Part shown: positions 26,746 through 35,356 of the stretch, piece after piece
Layout of the letters: each line of letters starts with the position of its first letter
Position numbering within the stretch: position 1 is the first letter of the stretch
DNA from: Duganella sp. 1224
GTDB lineage: Bacteria; Pseudomonadota; Gammaproteobacteria; Burkholderiales; Burkholderiaceae_D
Assembly: GCF_013408245.1 (NCBI RefSeq)
Contig: NZ_JACBYS010000002.1
Coordinates: 620,001 to 684,000, forward strand
Reading direction: 5' to 3'
Length of the DNA: 64,000 nucleotides
Position numbers and translations under genes: made by a program
The notes under the pieces: model-generated
The model's input: the letters and a program-made list of their open reading frames with translations, nothing else
Databases searched by the model: none
Told to the model about the DNA's origin: nothing

Positions 26746-27374
26746 TGCGGCTCGATTATCCTCTTGGCTTGTTGTGTCGCGTTTTTGAAGTGTCGCGTAG
26801 CGGCTTCTACGCAGCGCTGGAGCGTCAGCCATCGCAGCGTGCGCAGGACGATGAGCGATTGAAGGTCGCGATCAAGGCCGCTCACATACAGATGCGCGAG
26901 ACCTACGGTCCCTTGCGCCTGCAGCCGGAGCTCGCTTCGCAAGGGTTCAATGCTGGACGTGACCGGATCGTGCGCCTGTGGCGGGAGCTGGGCCTGCGCT
27001 GCAAGCAAAAACGGAAGTTCAAAGCCACGACGAATTCGCATCACGCGTTCCCAGTGGCGCCGAACCTGCTGGAACAGCGCTTTACGCCGGCACGGCCAAA
27101 CGAAGCCTGGGTCAGTGACATCACCTACGTCCCGACGAATGAAGGATGGCTCTACTTGGCGGGCATCAAGGACGTCTTCACCTGTGAAAGGGTGGGCTAC
27201 GCGATGGGCGCCCGGATGACGCAGGAATTGACGGCGCAGGCGCTGTGGCGGGCGGTGCGCAGCAAACGGCCTGCGCCAGGCTTGATTCTGCACTCGGATC
27301 GCGGCAGCCAATACTGTGCCGACGACTACCGCGCCCTCGTCGCGCAGTTTGCGCATGCGAGCATCCATGTCGCG
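26745..27374 (+). mobile_element. IS3-family transposase (OrfB) fragment
   Basis: Encodes an internal piece of an IS3-group OrfB integrase from DYPLGLLCRVFEVSRSGFYA through TYGPLRLQPELASQGF, RCKQKRKFKATTNSHHAFPV, PNEAWVSDITYVPT and LILHSDRGSQYCADDYRALV. Two catalytic Asp residues are present; the third acidic residue and the last roughly 70 residues are missing. Near 27350 one extra base breaks the frame (the end of a QFGMRASMSR-like segment). OrfA and both terminal inverted repeats are absent. It lies between two broken type VI cargo genes, so it is a relic of an insertion followed by deletion and cannot move by itself. Confidence 0.85.
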
Positions 27375-27437
27375 ATGCTTTGCATCCCAATCAGGAATTG
27401 GATGACCTATCTTAATTCTAAAAATACGCTCATCCAT
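27375..27437 (-). pseudogene. 5' stub of a second DUF6708 gene
   Basis: The first 21 codons (MDERIFRIKIGHPIPDWDAK and one His) are nearly the same as the start of the intact DUF6708 gene, then the sequence switches into the IS3 fragment. GGGGG in the preceding frame is its ribosome-binding site. The locus evidently carried two DUF6708 units in tandem before the insertion. Confidence 0.75.
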
Positions 27438-27438
27438 T

Positions 27439-27713
27439 TTAGGCCCCCAGTGCATGATGAAGGGCACTTAGCTCTTCTTCCAAATTCGCGTAGCCGGATT
27501 CGCTGTAATTGGACGAAAAAAACAATGACTTAACCATTTAGTCAGAGCAGATTTTTTGAGCACAAAAATAACGATGGCCAGCAAAAGTGCAGCGACAAAC
27601 AACGGCCAAAATATCGCTAAGCTAAAGTATCCTGCTAAAGATAGAACGAGCCCCAAGCTCGCATTAGATACATACAGTATGGCTAGCAATTTATCGTTTT
27701 CAGTGTAAGCCAT
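27439..27713 (-). pseudogene. Small membrane protein gene with frameshift at a T7 tract
   Basis: From ATG 27713 the frame encodes a two-segment hydrophobic protein (AILYVSNASLGLVLSLAGYF and FWPLFVAALLLAIVIFVLKK). At a run of seven T (minus strand, 27516-27522) it continues into a short tail ending ATRIWKKS at 27468. With one more T, or with -1 slippage on the run, it would instead end SSNYSESGYANLEEELSA and LHHALGA, stopping at 27439 right before the DUF6708 stub. The latter tail matches the remnant before DUF6708 copy 1, so it is likely the ancestral end. Function unknown. Confidence 0.5.
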
Positions 27714-28196
27714 CCTTCTCGTGTTGAAGCAGGTGCCGAGCACTGGGTTTTTCTGCCGCCATTCGTTGAGGATGCGCAGGACGATGTCGACTTCGTCCAT
27801 GTTGCGGAACACGCGGGTGTTGGTACGCTTTTCCAGGATGGCCAGCGCGTCGCGTAGCACCAGCTGGTAGCTGGCCAGGCCGCCGTCGCTGTCGCCGGAG
27901 CTGGCCTCGGTGACGATGCCGCAGACGTTGCGCAGGTCGCCGCGGTCGGTGACGAATTGCAGCACCGCCGGCACGGCGATCATCTGCTTCAGCGGCAGAT
28001 GGGCGTTGGCGGAGACGCATAGCACACGGTACTCGATGCCGCCGCAGATGCTTTCGGAGCCGAACACGCGCTGCGGCAGCAGCATGTCATCGTTAACGCC
28101 GCCAGGTAGGGCAAGACGCAGGCGTAGTGGCCGGTTGTCGGTGATCAGTTCCTTGGCCAGGGCCATGAAGCCGAAAAAGTCGCTGTCGCTTTCCAT
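27468..28196 (-). pseudogene. Truncated VgrG (N-terminal gp27-like part) joined to a hydrophobic tail
   Basis: Residues 1 to about 156 match the start of type VI tip protein VgrG: DNRPLRLRLALPGGVNDDML, then LPQRVFGSESICGGIEYRVL, MIAVPAVLQFVTDRGDLRNV and EVDIVLRILNEWRQKNPVLG. A normal VgrG has over 600 residues; here the sequence switches at about 27725 into AT-rich DNA encoding the small membrane protein, still in frame, giving a 242-residue chimera. The gp27 remainder, gp5 needle and any effector domain are missing, so it cannot form a spike. The likely cause is a deletion within the cargo locus. Confidence 0.75.
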
Positions 28197-28330
28197 CGTC
28201 TCTCCCGCTCGCTACGAGTGGCCAATGATGGCACGATGGACGACGGCGATTTTGACGTTCAGCAACACTATCGAGCGGGGCCATGACAATTTCACATCGC
28301 AATCATTGACAGCACCACAGCGGCCACACG

Positions 28331-29824
28331 ATGATGCTGATAATGATCAAACGCGAAAAATTCTGGCGGCGGCCTGGCTGGCTGTTTTGCCTGCTGCTGC
28401 CGCTGTTCCATTTTGCCAGCGTCAAGCTGACTTTCTTCTGCGCGGTCACGCCGGAAAACGCGGTGGTGGTGTGGCTGCCCAACGCGGTGCTGCTGGCGGC
28501 GCTGCTGCGCTTCCGCGGCCGGCGCGCGCCGCTGATGGCCGCCCTCACCTTCAGCTCCGACGTGCTGGCCAACCTGCCCGTCTTCCGCTGGTACGAGGCG
28601 GTGCTGTTCAGCGCCGTCAACCTGCTGGAGGTGGCGGTGGCCTACCGGCTGATGCTGTTGAGCCGCGCGTCGCCGCACCTGCACCGTTTGCAGGACCTGA
28701 TCAAGTTCATTCTCGCCGGCCCGGTGTGCGGCGCGCTGCTGGCCGGCCTGGCCGCCGCCGTCGTGCTGCAGCAGGTCGGCGGCTCGGCCACGCCCTATCT
28801 GACGCTGGCGCGCGTGTGGTGGTTTGGCGATGGTCTGGGCCTGCTGATCTACACGCCGCTGCTGCTGGCTTTCACGCAGCCGCAGCACCAGCGTCCAAGG
28901 CTGACGCGCTGGGACGATGCGGCGCTGGTGCTGACGCTGCTGCTGGCCCTGGCCGTGCTGTCCGCACAGGGCGGCCAAATCGAGAACGTGTCGGTCACGC
29001 CCACCCTGCTGCTGCCGGCGGTGGCGGTAATTGCGTTCCGTTTCGGCGTGCGCCTGACAACGCTGCTGGTGGCGCTGATTTCGCTCGGCACCGCGATGAT
29101 GATGACCACCGGCCTCAAACCGTTCGGCGAGGTGCCGATCCACCTGGAGGTGGTGCGCGCGCAGGAGTTCATTCTGACGCTGTGCATCATCGGCATCGGT
29201 TTCGCCGTGCTGCTGAACGAGCTGCAGACGCGCGAGCGCGAACTGGAAAGCCGCGTGCGCGCACGCACCCGTGAGCTCGAACGCAGCAATGCGCGCCTGG
29301 CCGCGATCAGCGCCACTGACGGCCTGACCGGCATCCCCAATCGCCGGCGCTTCGACGAAACACTGGCGGCCGAGTGGAGCCGCGCGCGCCGCAGCGGGCA
29401 GCCACTGATGCTGGCATTGATCGATGTCGATCTGTTCAAGCAGTACAACGACTACTACGGCCACCAGGCCGGCGACGACGCGCTGCGCGCGGTGGCCGCC
29501 GCATTGGCCAGCCATGCGCGCCGCAGCGGCGACTTCGTGGCGCGCTATGGCGGCGAGGAATTCGCGCTGATCGCTCAATGCGCGGACAAAGAGCAGGCCT
29601 TGCAAATGGCGGCCATCATCTGCCGCTGCGTGGCCGAGTTGAAGATCCCGCATATGACTTCGCCGTATGAGGTGCTGACCATCAGCGTCGGCGTCACGGT
29701 GCTGAGGCCGTGCGAGCATGACCTTATTTTGTCGGCGCTAAAAACCGCCGATGTGGCGCTGTACCGCGCCAAACAACTGGGCCGCAATCGGGTGGAGGCG
29801 GCAGACGTCGAGCCGGTCGCCTGA
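28331..29824 (+). CDS. MASE1-like membrane diguanylate cyclase (GGDEF)
   Basis: Expected to make cyclic di-GMP from two GTP. The 497-residue protein starts with about eight membrane segments (residues 15-300) resembling MASE1, including NAVVVWLPNAVLLAALL. A coiled-coil linker (LQTRERELESRVRARTREL) follows, then a GGDEF domain from about 325. There, DGLTGIPNRRRFDE, DVDLFKQYND and the active-site GGEEF are all intact, so it should be catalytically active. Several ATGs lie close together (28331, 28334, 28343). It is divergent from the VgrG remnant and converges on the AraC-type gene. Confidence 0.9.
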   Translation: MMLIMIKREKFWRRPGWLFCLLLPLFHFASVKLTFFCAVTPENAVVVWLPNAVLLAALLRFRGRRAPLMAALTFSSDVLANLPVFRWYEAVLFSAVNLLEVAVAYRLMLLSRASPHLHRLQDLIKFILAGPVCGALLAGLAAAVVLQQVGGSATPYLTLARVWWFGDGLGLLIYTPLLLAFTQPQHQRPRLTRWDDAALVLTLLLALAVLSAQGGQIENVSVTPTLLLPAVAVIAFRFGVRLTTLLVALISLGTAMMMTTGLKPFGEVPIHLEVVRAQEFILTLCIIGIGFAVLLNELQTRERELESRVRARTRELERSNARLAAISATDGLTGIPNRRRFDETLAAEWSRARRSGQPLMLALIDVDLFKQYNDYYGHQAGDDALRAVAAALASHARRSGDFVARYGGEEFALIAQCADKEQALQMAAIICRCVAELKIPHMTSPYEVLTISVGVTVLRPCEHDLILSALKTADVALYRAKQLGRNRVEAADVEPVA

Positions 29825-29827
29825 GGT

Positions 29828-30598
29828 TCAGCGCTCCGCGCGCCGCGCTGCCAGTTGCCGGTATTGGCTGGGCGTGAGGCCGGTGGTGGCTTTGAACTGG
29901 CGGGTGAAGGCGGAGTGGTCGCCGTAGCCGCAGGCCTGGGCAATTTCCGCCACGCTGGCGCCGCCGCTCAGCATGCGCGAGGCAGCGTCCACGCGAGTCT
30001 GAATGATCATCTGGCGCGGCGTCAGGTGGAAGATGCGCAGGAAGTAGCGCTCGATCTGCGCCACCGACATGTTGGCGATGCGCGCCAGTTCCGGCAGTTG
30101 CAACGGTTGACCGTACTGCTCGTGGATCACGTTCACCGCCGCCGCCACCTTGCGGTAGGCGGGATTTTTTTTATCTGCCATCGCCAGGTCGCGCGAGATG
30201 CCGGTCAGGCCGACGATGCGGCCGTGAGTGTCGCGCAGCGCGGTCTTGCGCGTCAGGCACCAGCCGGGATCGCGGTTGGGATACAGGTGCAGTTCCAGCT
30301 GGTTGTCGATGTCACTGTCGCCTGCCAGCACCTGCAAGTCCTGCGCGTGATAGGTCTGGCCGAAGGGATGGGAGAATACCTCCACCGGCGTCCGGCCGAT
30401 CAGCGCCGATTTGTGCCGCTGGCCGCATCGCTGCACCAAGGTCTGGTTGACCACCACGTAGCGGCCTTGCACGTCCTTGACGAAGAACACCACGTCCGGC
30501 AACGCGTCGAACAGCCCTTCCGCGAAGAACGGATTGTCGATGGTGGCGCCCAGCGCGGCGCGGGCGGTGTCGTGGTGCGTGGCGTGCATGCAGCGCAT
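29828..30598 (-). CDS. PAS-domain AraC-family regulator
   Basis: A 256-residue regulator with an N-terminal PAS domain (about 28-140: FDALPDVVFFVKDVQGRYVV ... GRIVGLTGISRDL) and a C-terminal AraC/XylS double helix-turn-helix (about 150-250: LPELARIANMSVAQIERYF and GGASVAEIAQACGYGDHSAF). It is divergent from the hydroxyproline epimerase operon, 82 bp away, so it is the probable regulator of that operon and may sense hydroxyproline or an intermediate through the PAS domain. The intergenic gap holds TGCACCA (30601-30607) and TGGTGCA (30640-30646) as a possible binding pair. Confidence 0.88.
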   Translation of the reverse strand: MRCMHATHHDTARAALGATIDNPFFAEGLFDALPDVVFFVKDVQGRYVVVNQTLVQRCGQRHKSALIGRTPVEVFSHPFGQTYHAQDLQVLAGDSDIDNQLELHLYPNRDPGWCLTRKTALRDTHGRIVGLTGISRDLAMADKKNPAYRKVAAAVNVIHEQYGQPLQLPELARIANMSVAQIERYFLRIFHLTPRQMIIQTRVDAASRMLSGGASVAEIAQACGYGDHSAFTRQFKATTGLTPSQYRQLAARRAER

Positions 30599-30680
30599 TC
30601 TGCACCATTATGCGGATTTCGTCACCCATCGTGCGCAAGTGGTGCAAGACAACGGCGGCCGCCCATCCTAAGATGCAGAC

Positions 30681-31613
30681 ATGAAAACCATCTCCATCAT
30701 CGACTCCCATACCGGCGGCGAGCCAACCCGCCTGGTGACCGACGGCGGCCCCGATCTGGGCAACGGCCCGCTCAGCGAGCGCGTGGCCCGGCTGCGCGCC
30801 GCCCATGACAATTTCCGCTCCGCCGTCGTCTGCGAACCGCGCGGCTCGGACGTACTGGTGGGCGCCCTGCTGTGCGAGCCGCACGCGCCGGACTGTGTCG
30901 CGGGCGTGATCTTCTTTAACAACGTCGGCTACCTCGGCATGTGCGGCCACGGCACCATCGGCCTGGTGGCGTCGCTGGCCTTCATGGGCCGCATCGCGCC
31001 CGGCCGTCACCGCATCGATACGCCGGTGGGCGTGGTGGAGGCGGAGCTGCATGCCGACGGCAGCGTCACCGTCGACAACGTCGCGTCCTGGCGCAGCCGC
31101 GCCGCCGTCACTGTCGACGTGCCGGGCATCGGCCCGGTGACCGGCGACATCGCCTACGGCGGCAACTGGTTCTTCCTGGTGGCCGAGCATGGGCAGGACC
31201 TCCACGTGCGCAACGTCGAGGCGCTGACCAGCTACACGGTGGCCGTTGCCGCCGCCCTGGCCGACCAGGGCATCACCGGCGACAACGGCGCGGTGATCGA
31301 CCACATCGAACTGTTTGCCGATTCGCGCACCGGCGCGGACAGCCAGAGCTTCGTGCTCTGCCCCGGCAAGGCTTACGACCGCTCGCCTTGCGGCACCGGC
31401 ACCAGCGCCAAGCTGGCCTGCCTGGCGGCCGACGGCAAGCTGGCCGAGGGCGCGCTGTGGAAGCAGGAGAGCGTGATCGGCAGCGTGTTTGAAGGCTCGT
31501 ACCGCGTGCGCGACGGCCAGCTGCTGCCGAGCATCCGCGGCAAGGCCTGGGTCAATGCGCAGGCGCAGCTGATCCTCGATCCGAGCGATCCTTTCGTCTG
31601 GGGCATCCGTTGA
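30681..31613 (+). CDS. 4-hydroxyproline 2-epimerase (proline racemase family)
   Basis: Interconverts trans-4-hydroxy-L-proline and cis-4-hydroxy-D-proline without cofactor. The 310-residue protein has both catalytic cysteines, Cys88 in GMCGHGT and Cys237 in [11 protein letters not shown]. Cys rather than Thr at the second site separates epimerases and racemases from the dehydratase branch of the family. [12 protein letters not shown] is the conserved opening. It heads a four-gene operon with D-amino-acid dehydrogenase subunits, which fits hydroxyproline catabolism rather than proline racemisation. Confidence 0.9.
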   Translation: MKTISIIDSHTGGEPTRLVTDGGPDLGNGPLSERVARLRAAHDNFRSAVVCEPRGSDVLVGALLCEPHAPDCVAGVIFFNNVGYLGMCGHGTIGLVASLAFMGRIAPGRHRIDTPVGVVEAELHADGSVTVDNVASWRSRAAVTVDVPGIGPVTGDIAYGGNWFFLVAEHGQDLHVRNVEALTSYTVAVAAALADQGITGDNGAVIDHIELFADSRTGADSQSFVLCPGKAYDRSPCGTGTSAKLACLAADGKLAEGALWKQESVIGSVFEGSYRVRDGQLLPSIRGKAWVNAQAQLILDPSDPFVWGIR

Positions 31614-32716
31614 ATCATGCCGAAGTGATCGTCATCGGCGCCGGCATCGTCGGCGCCGCGTGTGCGGATGCGCTCAGCGAGCGCGGGCTGCGCGTGGCGG
31701 TCATCGAGCAGGATATCGCCGGCGGCGGCGCCACGGCGGCCGGCATGGGCCACCTGGTGGTCATGGACGACAACGCTGCCGAACTGGCGCTGTCCTCCTA
31801 CTCGCTCGCGCTGTGGAAGGATCTGGTGGGCGATCGTCCGCAGCGCCACGAGTACAGCGGCTGCGGCACCATCTGGGTCGCCGCCGATGACGAAGAGATG
31901 GACGCCGCGCTGCACAAGGCGCAGACGCTGGCCGGCCACGGCCTGCTGGCCGAGGTGCTGACGCCGCCGGCGCTGTACGCGCGCGAGCCGCAACTGCGCG
32001 CAGGTCTGGCGGGCGGCCTGCTGGTGCGCGGCGATGGCCTGGTCTATCCGCCCAAGACCACCCGCATCCTGCTGGACCGCGCCATGCGGCGCGGCACCAT
32101 CACCAAGCGCGCCACCGTGACGGCGATCGAAGACCACGGCGTGGTGCTGAGCGACGGTACCCGCCATCAGGCGCAGCACATCGTGCTGGCGGCCGGCGCG
32201 CGTTCCAGCGCGCTGCTGCCGGAACTGCCGATCCAGCCCAAGAAGGGCCACCTCGCCATCACCGACCGCTATCCCGGCTTTGTGAAGCACCAGCTGGTGG
32301 AGCTGGGCTACATCAAGAGCGCGCACGCGGCCAGCGGCGACTCGGTCGCCTTCAACCTGCAGCCGCGCCCCACGGGACAGCTCCTGATCGGCTCCTCGCG
32401 CCAGTTCGACACCAGCGATCCGGCGGTGGAGCCGGCCATGCTGCAACGGATGCTGCGCCACGCCGCCGCCTTCACGCCGCGGCTGGCGGAGCTGAACGTG
32501 CTGCGCACCTGGACCGGCTTCCGCGCCGCCACGCCGGACGGTCTGCCGCTGATCGGCCCTTGCGCCGCCCGACGCGGCTTGTGGCTGGCCACCGGCCATG
32601 AAGGGCTGGGCATCACCACCTCCCTGGCGACGGCGCAACTGCTGGCCGGCCAGATGCACAACGAAAAAACGCGCATCCCGTTTGCGCCCTATCTGCCGGG
32701 ACGCTTCCATGACTGA
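31610..32716 (+). CDS. FAD-dependent D-amino-acid (D-hydroxyproline) dehydrogenase subunit
   Basis: A 368-residue DAO-family flavoprotein with N-terminal dinucleotide fold [20 protein letters not shown] and a C-terminal GLPLIGP ... [19 protein letters not shown] that closes the FAD site. It starts at TTG 31610, overlapping the epimerase stop by 4 bp (TTGA); no ATG is nearby. In known systems a heteromeric D-hydroxyproline dehydrogenase combines this subunit with a small 2Fe-2S protein and a second FAD/NAD oxidoreductase, exactly the next two genes. It would oxidise cis-4-hydroxy-D-proline to the pyrroline carboxylate. Confidence 0.87.
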   Translation: MNHAEVIVIGAGIVGAACADALSERGLRVAVIEQDIAGGGATAAGMGHLVVMDDNAAELALSSYSLALWKDLVGDRPQRHEYSGCGTIWVAADDEEMDAALHKAQTLAGHGLLAEVLTPPALYAREPQLRAGLAGGLLVRGDGLVYPPKTTRILLDRAMRRGTITKRATVTAIEDHGVVLSDGTRHQAQHIVLAAGARSSALLPELPIQPKKGHLAITDRYPGFVKHQLVELGYIKSAHAASGDSVAFNLQPRPTGQLLIGSSRQFDTSDPAVEPAMLQRMLRHAAAFTPRLAELNVLRTWTGFRAATPDGLPLIGPCAARRGLWLATGHEGLGITTSLATAQLLAGQMHNEKTRIPFAPYLPGRFHD

Positions 32717-32966
32717 CGCCCAGATCACCATCAACATCAACGCCCACGAGATCAGCGTGCCCGCCGGCGTGACCGTGGCCGCCGCCATCGCCATGGCCGG
32801 CAACACGATCACGCGCCGCTCCGTGGGCGGCGCCGCGCGCGCGCCCTTGTGCGGCATGGGCGTCTGCCAGGAATGCCGCGTCACCATCGACGGCCGCCCG
32901 CACCAGCTGTCGTGCCAGATGCTGTGCGCCGATGGCATGCACATCGTGACCGGAGCCACGGCATGA
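32709..32966 (+). CDS. (2Fe-2S) ferredoxin-like subunit of the dehydrogenase
   Basis: An 85-residue protein with cysteines CGMGVCQEC and LSCQM, the pattern of the HcnA-like iron-sulfur subunit. It links electron flow between the two flavin subunits. ATG 32709 lies inside the end of the preceding gene (8-bp overlap), and its own stop overlaps the next start (ATGA), showing tight translational coupling. Confidence 0.88.
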   Translation: MTDAQITININAHEISVPAGVTVAAAIAMAGNTITRRSVGGAARAPLCGMGVCQECRVTIDGRPHQLSCQMLCADGMHIVTGATA

Positions 32967-34225
32967 AGCGCTTCGACGTGCTGGTGGTGGGTGCCGGGCC
33001 GGCCGGACTGGCGGCGGCCCACGCGGCCATGGAGCAAGGCGCCCTGGTCGGCGTGGTCGACGACAATCCGCACGCCGGCGGCCAGATCTGGCGCGGCGAT
33101 CCCGAACAGCAAAGCGACCCGCGCGCGCGCCAGCTGTGGGCGGCGTTGAGCAGCTCGCGCCGCATGGTGTTCCTGCCACAGACGCGCGTGCTGTATGCGC
33201 TGCAGCCCGGCCATCTGCTGGTGCAGACGCCGTCGGCGTCGGCCACCCTGCATTACAACAAACTGGTGCTGGCGACCGGCGCGCGCGAGCGCCTGCTGCC
33301 CTTCCCCGGCTGGACGCTGCCCGGCGTGACCGGCGCCGGCGGCCTGCAGGCGTTGTCCAAGGGCGGTTACCCGTTGCAGGGCAAGCGCGTGGTGGTGGCC
33401 GGCAGCGGCCCGCTGCTGCTGGCCGTCGCCACCACGCTGCGCGGCAAGGGCGCGCACATCGTTGCCATCGTCGAGCAGGCGTCCACGCCGGCGCTGCTGC
33501 GCTTCGGCGCCGGCCTGCTGGCCACGCCGTCCAAAATCACGCAGGCGCTGCAACTGGGCGCGCAGTTGCGCGGCGTGCCGTATCTGCGCAACAGCTATGT
33601 GCTGTCGGCGCAGGGCGATGGCACGCTGCAGTCGGTGCAGATCCAGCGCAGCGGCGTGCCGGAAGTGGAAACGCTGCAATGCGATTACCTGGCCTGCGGC
33701 TACGGCCTGTTGCCCAACGTGGAGCTGGCGCAGGCGCTGGGCTGTGCCACCGCCGCCGAAAACGGCCAGGCCGTGGTCCGGGTCGATGAGCTGCAACTGA
33801 CCTCCGTGGCCGGCATCTACTGCGCCGGCGAAGGCACCGGCGTGGGCGGCGTCGATCTGGCGCTGGCCGAAGGCCGCATCGCCGGCCTGGCGGCCAGCGG
33901 GCACGAGGTGCTGGCGCGGGAAAGCATCGCGCAGCGCACCTACTGGAAAAAGTTTGCCGCAAGGCTGGCGCGCGCGTTTGCGCTGCGTCCCGAATTGCGC
34001 ACGCTGGCCGGCGACGACACCATCGTCTGCCGCTGCGAAGACGTCTGCCATGGCGACCTGCGCACGCACACCGGCTGGCGCAGCGCCAAGCTGCAGACCC
34101 GCTGCGGCATGGGACCGTGCCAGGGCCGCATCTGCGGCGGCGCCACCGAAGTGCTGTACGGCTGGCGGCCGGACGCGGTGCGCCTGCCGGTGTCACCGGC
34201 GCGGATTTCCAGCATCATCGATTGA
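32963..34225 (+). CDS. FAD/NAD(P)-binding oxidoreductase subunit with C-terminal 2Fe-2S domain
   Basis: A 420-residue HcnB/SoxA-alpha-like subunit. N-terminal FAD fold VLVVGAGPAGLAAAHAAMEQ, second Rossmann unit VVVAGSGPLLLAVATTLRGK, a GIYCAGEGTGVGG flavin segment, and a C-terminal BFD-like Cys cluster CRCEDV ... RCGMGPCQGRICG. Together with the two previous genes it makes the three-part D-hydroxyproline dehydrogenase. Start is ATG 32963, overlapping the ferredoxin stop by 4 bp. The two later pathway enzymes (deaminase and semialdehyde dehydrogenase) are not in the window. Confidence 0.88.
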   Translation: MKRFDVLVVGAGPAGLAAAHAAMEQGALVGVVDDNPHAGGQIWRGDPEQQSDPRARQLWAALSSSRRMVFLPQTRVLYALQPGHLLVQTPSASATLHYNKLVLATGARERLLPFPGWTLPGVTGAGGLQALSKGGYPLQGKRVVVAGSGPLLLAVATTLRGKGAHIVAIVEQASTPALLRFGAGLLATPSKITQALQLGAQLRGVPYLRNSYVLSAQGDGTLQSVQIQRSGVPEVETLQCDYLACGYGLLPNVELAQALGCATAAENGQAVVRVDELQLTSVAGIYCAGEGTGVGGVDLALAEGRIAGLAASGHEVLARESIAQRTYWKKFAARLARAFALRPELRTLAGDDTIVCRCEDVCHGDLRTHTGWRSAKLQTRCGMGPCQGRICGGATEVLYGWRPDAVRLPVSPARISSIID

Positions 34226-34263
34226 TCGTAACCCGGCGACGGACGGCGCAACGGCAGCGTTCG

Positions 34264-34292
34264 TGTCCGAATGTCGGCACTGACCCCGGTTT
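34264..34292. repeat. Half-element of the GGGGTCAG palindrome family
   Basis: These 29 bases repeat one arm of the large palindrome at 44670-44743 (…TGTCGGCACTGACCCCGGTTT). The other arm is absent. It sits 5 bp beyond the LacI stop (minus strand) and 38 bp after the oxidoreductase stop. It appears to be a decayed or single-arm copy. Confidence 0.75.
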
Positions 34293-34297
34293 GGGGG

Positions 34298-35287
34298 TTA
34301 GCGCTTGATGGTGGAGCCGCGCAGGATTAGTTGCGGTTCGATCATGGTGGTGGCCGGCGGCTCCTTGCCGTCGATGGTGGCGATCAGTTTTTCCATCGCC
34401 GCCGCGCCCATGCGCTCACTTTGCAGGTCTACCGTGGTCAGTGGCGGCGAGGTGTACAGGCCGTAGTGGATGTTGTCGAAGCCGGCCACCGACATGTCCT
34501 CCGGTAGCTTGAAGCCCAGCGACTGCGCGGCTTTCATGAAGCCCAGCGCCATCAGGTCGTTGTAGCAGATCAGCGCGTCGGGATGCTGGGCGCCCAGCAT
34601 GATGGAAGAGCATACGCGCTCGCCCTCGGCCGCCGTCGGCGCGCTGCCTTCATGCACGCTCAGTTCCAGGCCGTGCGCGGCCAGGCATTCGCGGATGCCG
34701 CCCAGGCGCTCCTCGTCGCGCCGCGAGCGCGGGAAGCTCAGGTAGGCGATGCGCTTGTGGCCCAGCGATACCAGGTGGCGCGTCAGCATGTAGGCGCCGC
34801 GGTGGTCGTCGCTGATCACCCACGGGATCTCCAGCCGGTTCAGGCGGCCGAAGAACACCAGCGGCTTGCCCAGTTCCGTCATCCAGTCCATTTCCGATTC
34901 CAGCATGCGCGAAAAGACGATCATGCCGTCCACGCGGCGGCTCAGCGCCTCCAGCAGCGGGCGTTCGCGGCCGGGATTTTCCTCGGTGTCAACCAGCAGC
35001 AGCGTGTAGCCGTGCGCCAGCGCCACGCGGTTGGCGCCCTTGACGATGCTGGTGAAGTGCGGGTTGCTGACGTCCAGCACCGACAGGCCGATGCTCTTGG
35101 TGCGGCCGGTGATCATCGACGCCGCCAGCGGGTTGGAACGGTAGCCCAGCTTTGCAATCACCTCCGTGATGGTCGCTTCCACGGCGGGCGAGAAGCGCTG
35201 CGCACCGTTGACGAACTTAGAGACGGTGGCGGTCGATACGCCGGCGGCGGCGGCGACGTCACGGATGGTGGCTACGTTTTTTTTCAT
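34298..35287 (-). CDS. LacI-family transcriptional regulator
   Basis: A 329-residue regulator. The helix-turn-helix and hinge are at residues 6-60 (TIRDVAAAAGVSTATVSKFV, then LAASMITGRTKSIGL). The periplasmic-binding-protein-like sensor domain follows, with GMIVFSRMLESEMDW, SLGHKRIAYLSFP and VAGFDNIHYGLYTSPPLTTV. It probably controls the adjacent minus-strand aldose epimerase/MFS genes, which start 2.6 kb upstream. Its own upstream gap has GTCGTATATCC, similar to TCGTATG near the transporter promoter. The sugar effector is unknown. Confidence 0.9.
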   Translation of the reverse strand: MKKNVATIRDVAAAAGVSTATVSKFVNGAQRFSPAVEATITEVIAKLGYRSNPLAASMITGRTKSIGLSVLDVSNPHFTSIVKGANRVALAHGYTLLLVDTEENPGRERPLLEALSRRVDGMIVFSRMLESEMDWMTELGKPLVFFGRLNRLEIPWVISDDHRGAYMLTRHLVSLGHKRIAYLSFPRSRRDEERLGGIRECLAAHGLELSVHEGSAPTAAEGERVCSSIMLGAQHPDALICYNDLMALGFMKAAQSLGFKLPEDMSVAGFDNIHYGLYTSPPLTTVDLQSERMGAAAMEKLIATIDGKEPPATTMIEPQLILRGSTIKR

Positions 35288-35356
35288 GTTCAGACTGTCG
35301 TATATCCTGGCGCATGCTGCACCAAAGGGACAATCTTAGCATGACGGCATGATCCC

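Noticed and set aside
26745..27533. A complete IS3-family insertion sequence
   Set aside because: No terminal inverted repeats, no OrfA, and the OrfB C-terminal part with the last catalytic residue is missing; only a fragment remains.
30601..30646. TGCACCA/TGGTGCA pair as the AraC-type operator
   Set aside because: Only seven bases per arm, and AraC proteins usually bind direct repeats; mentioned with the regulator but not listed as a site.
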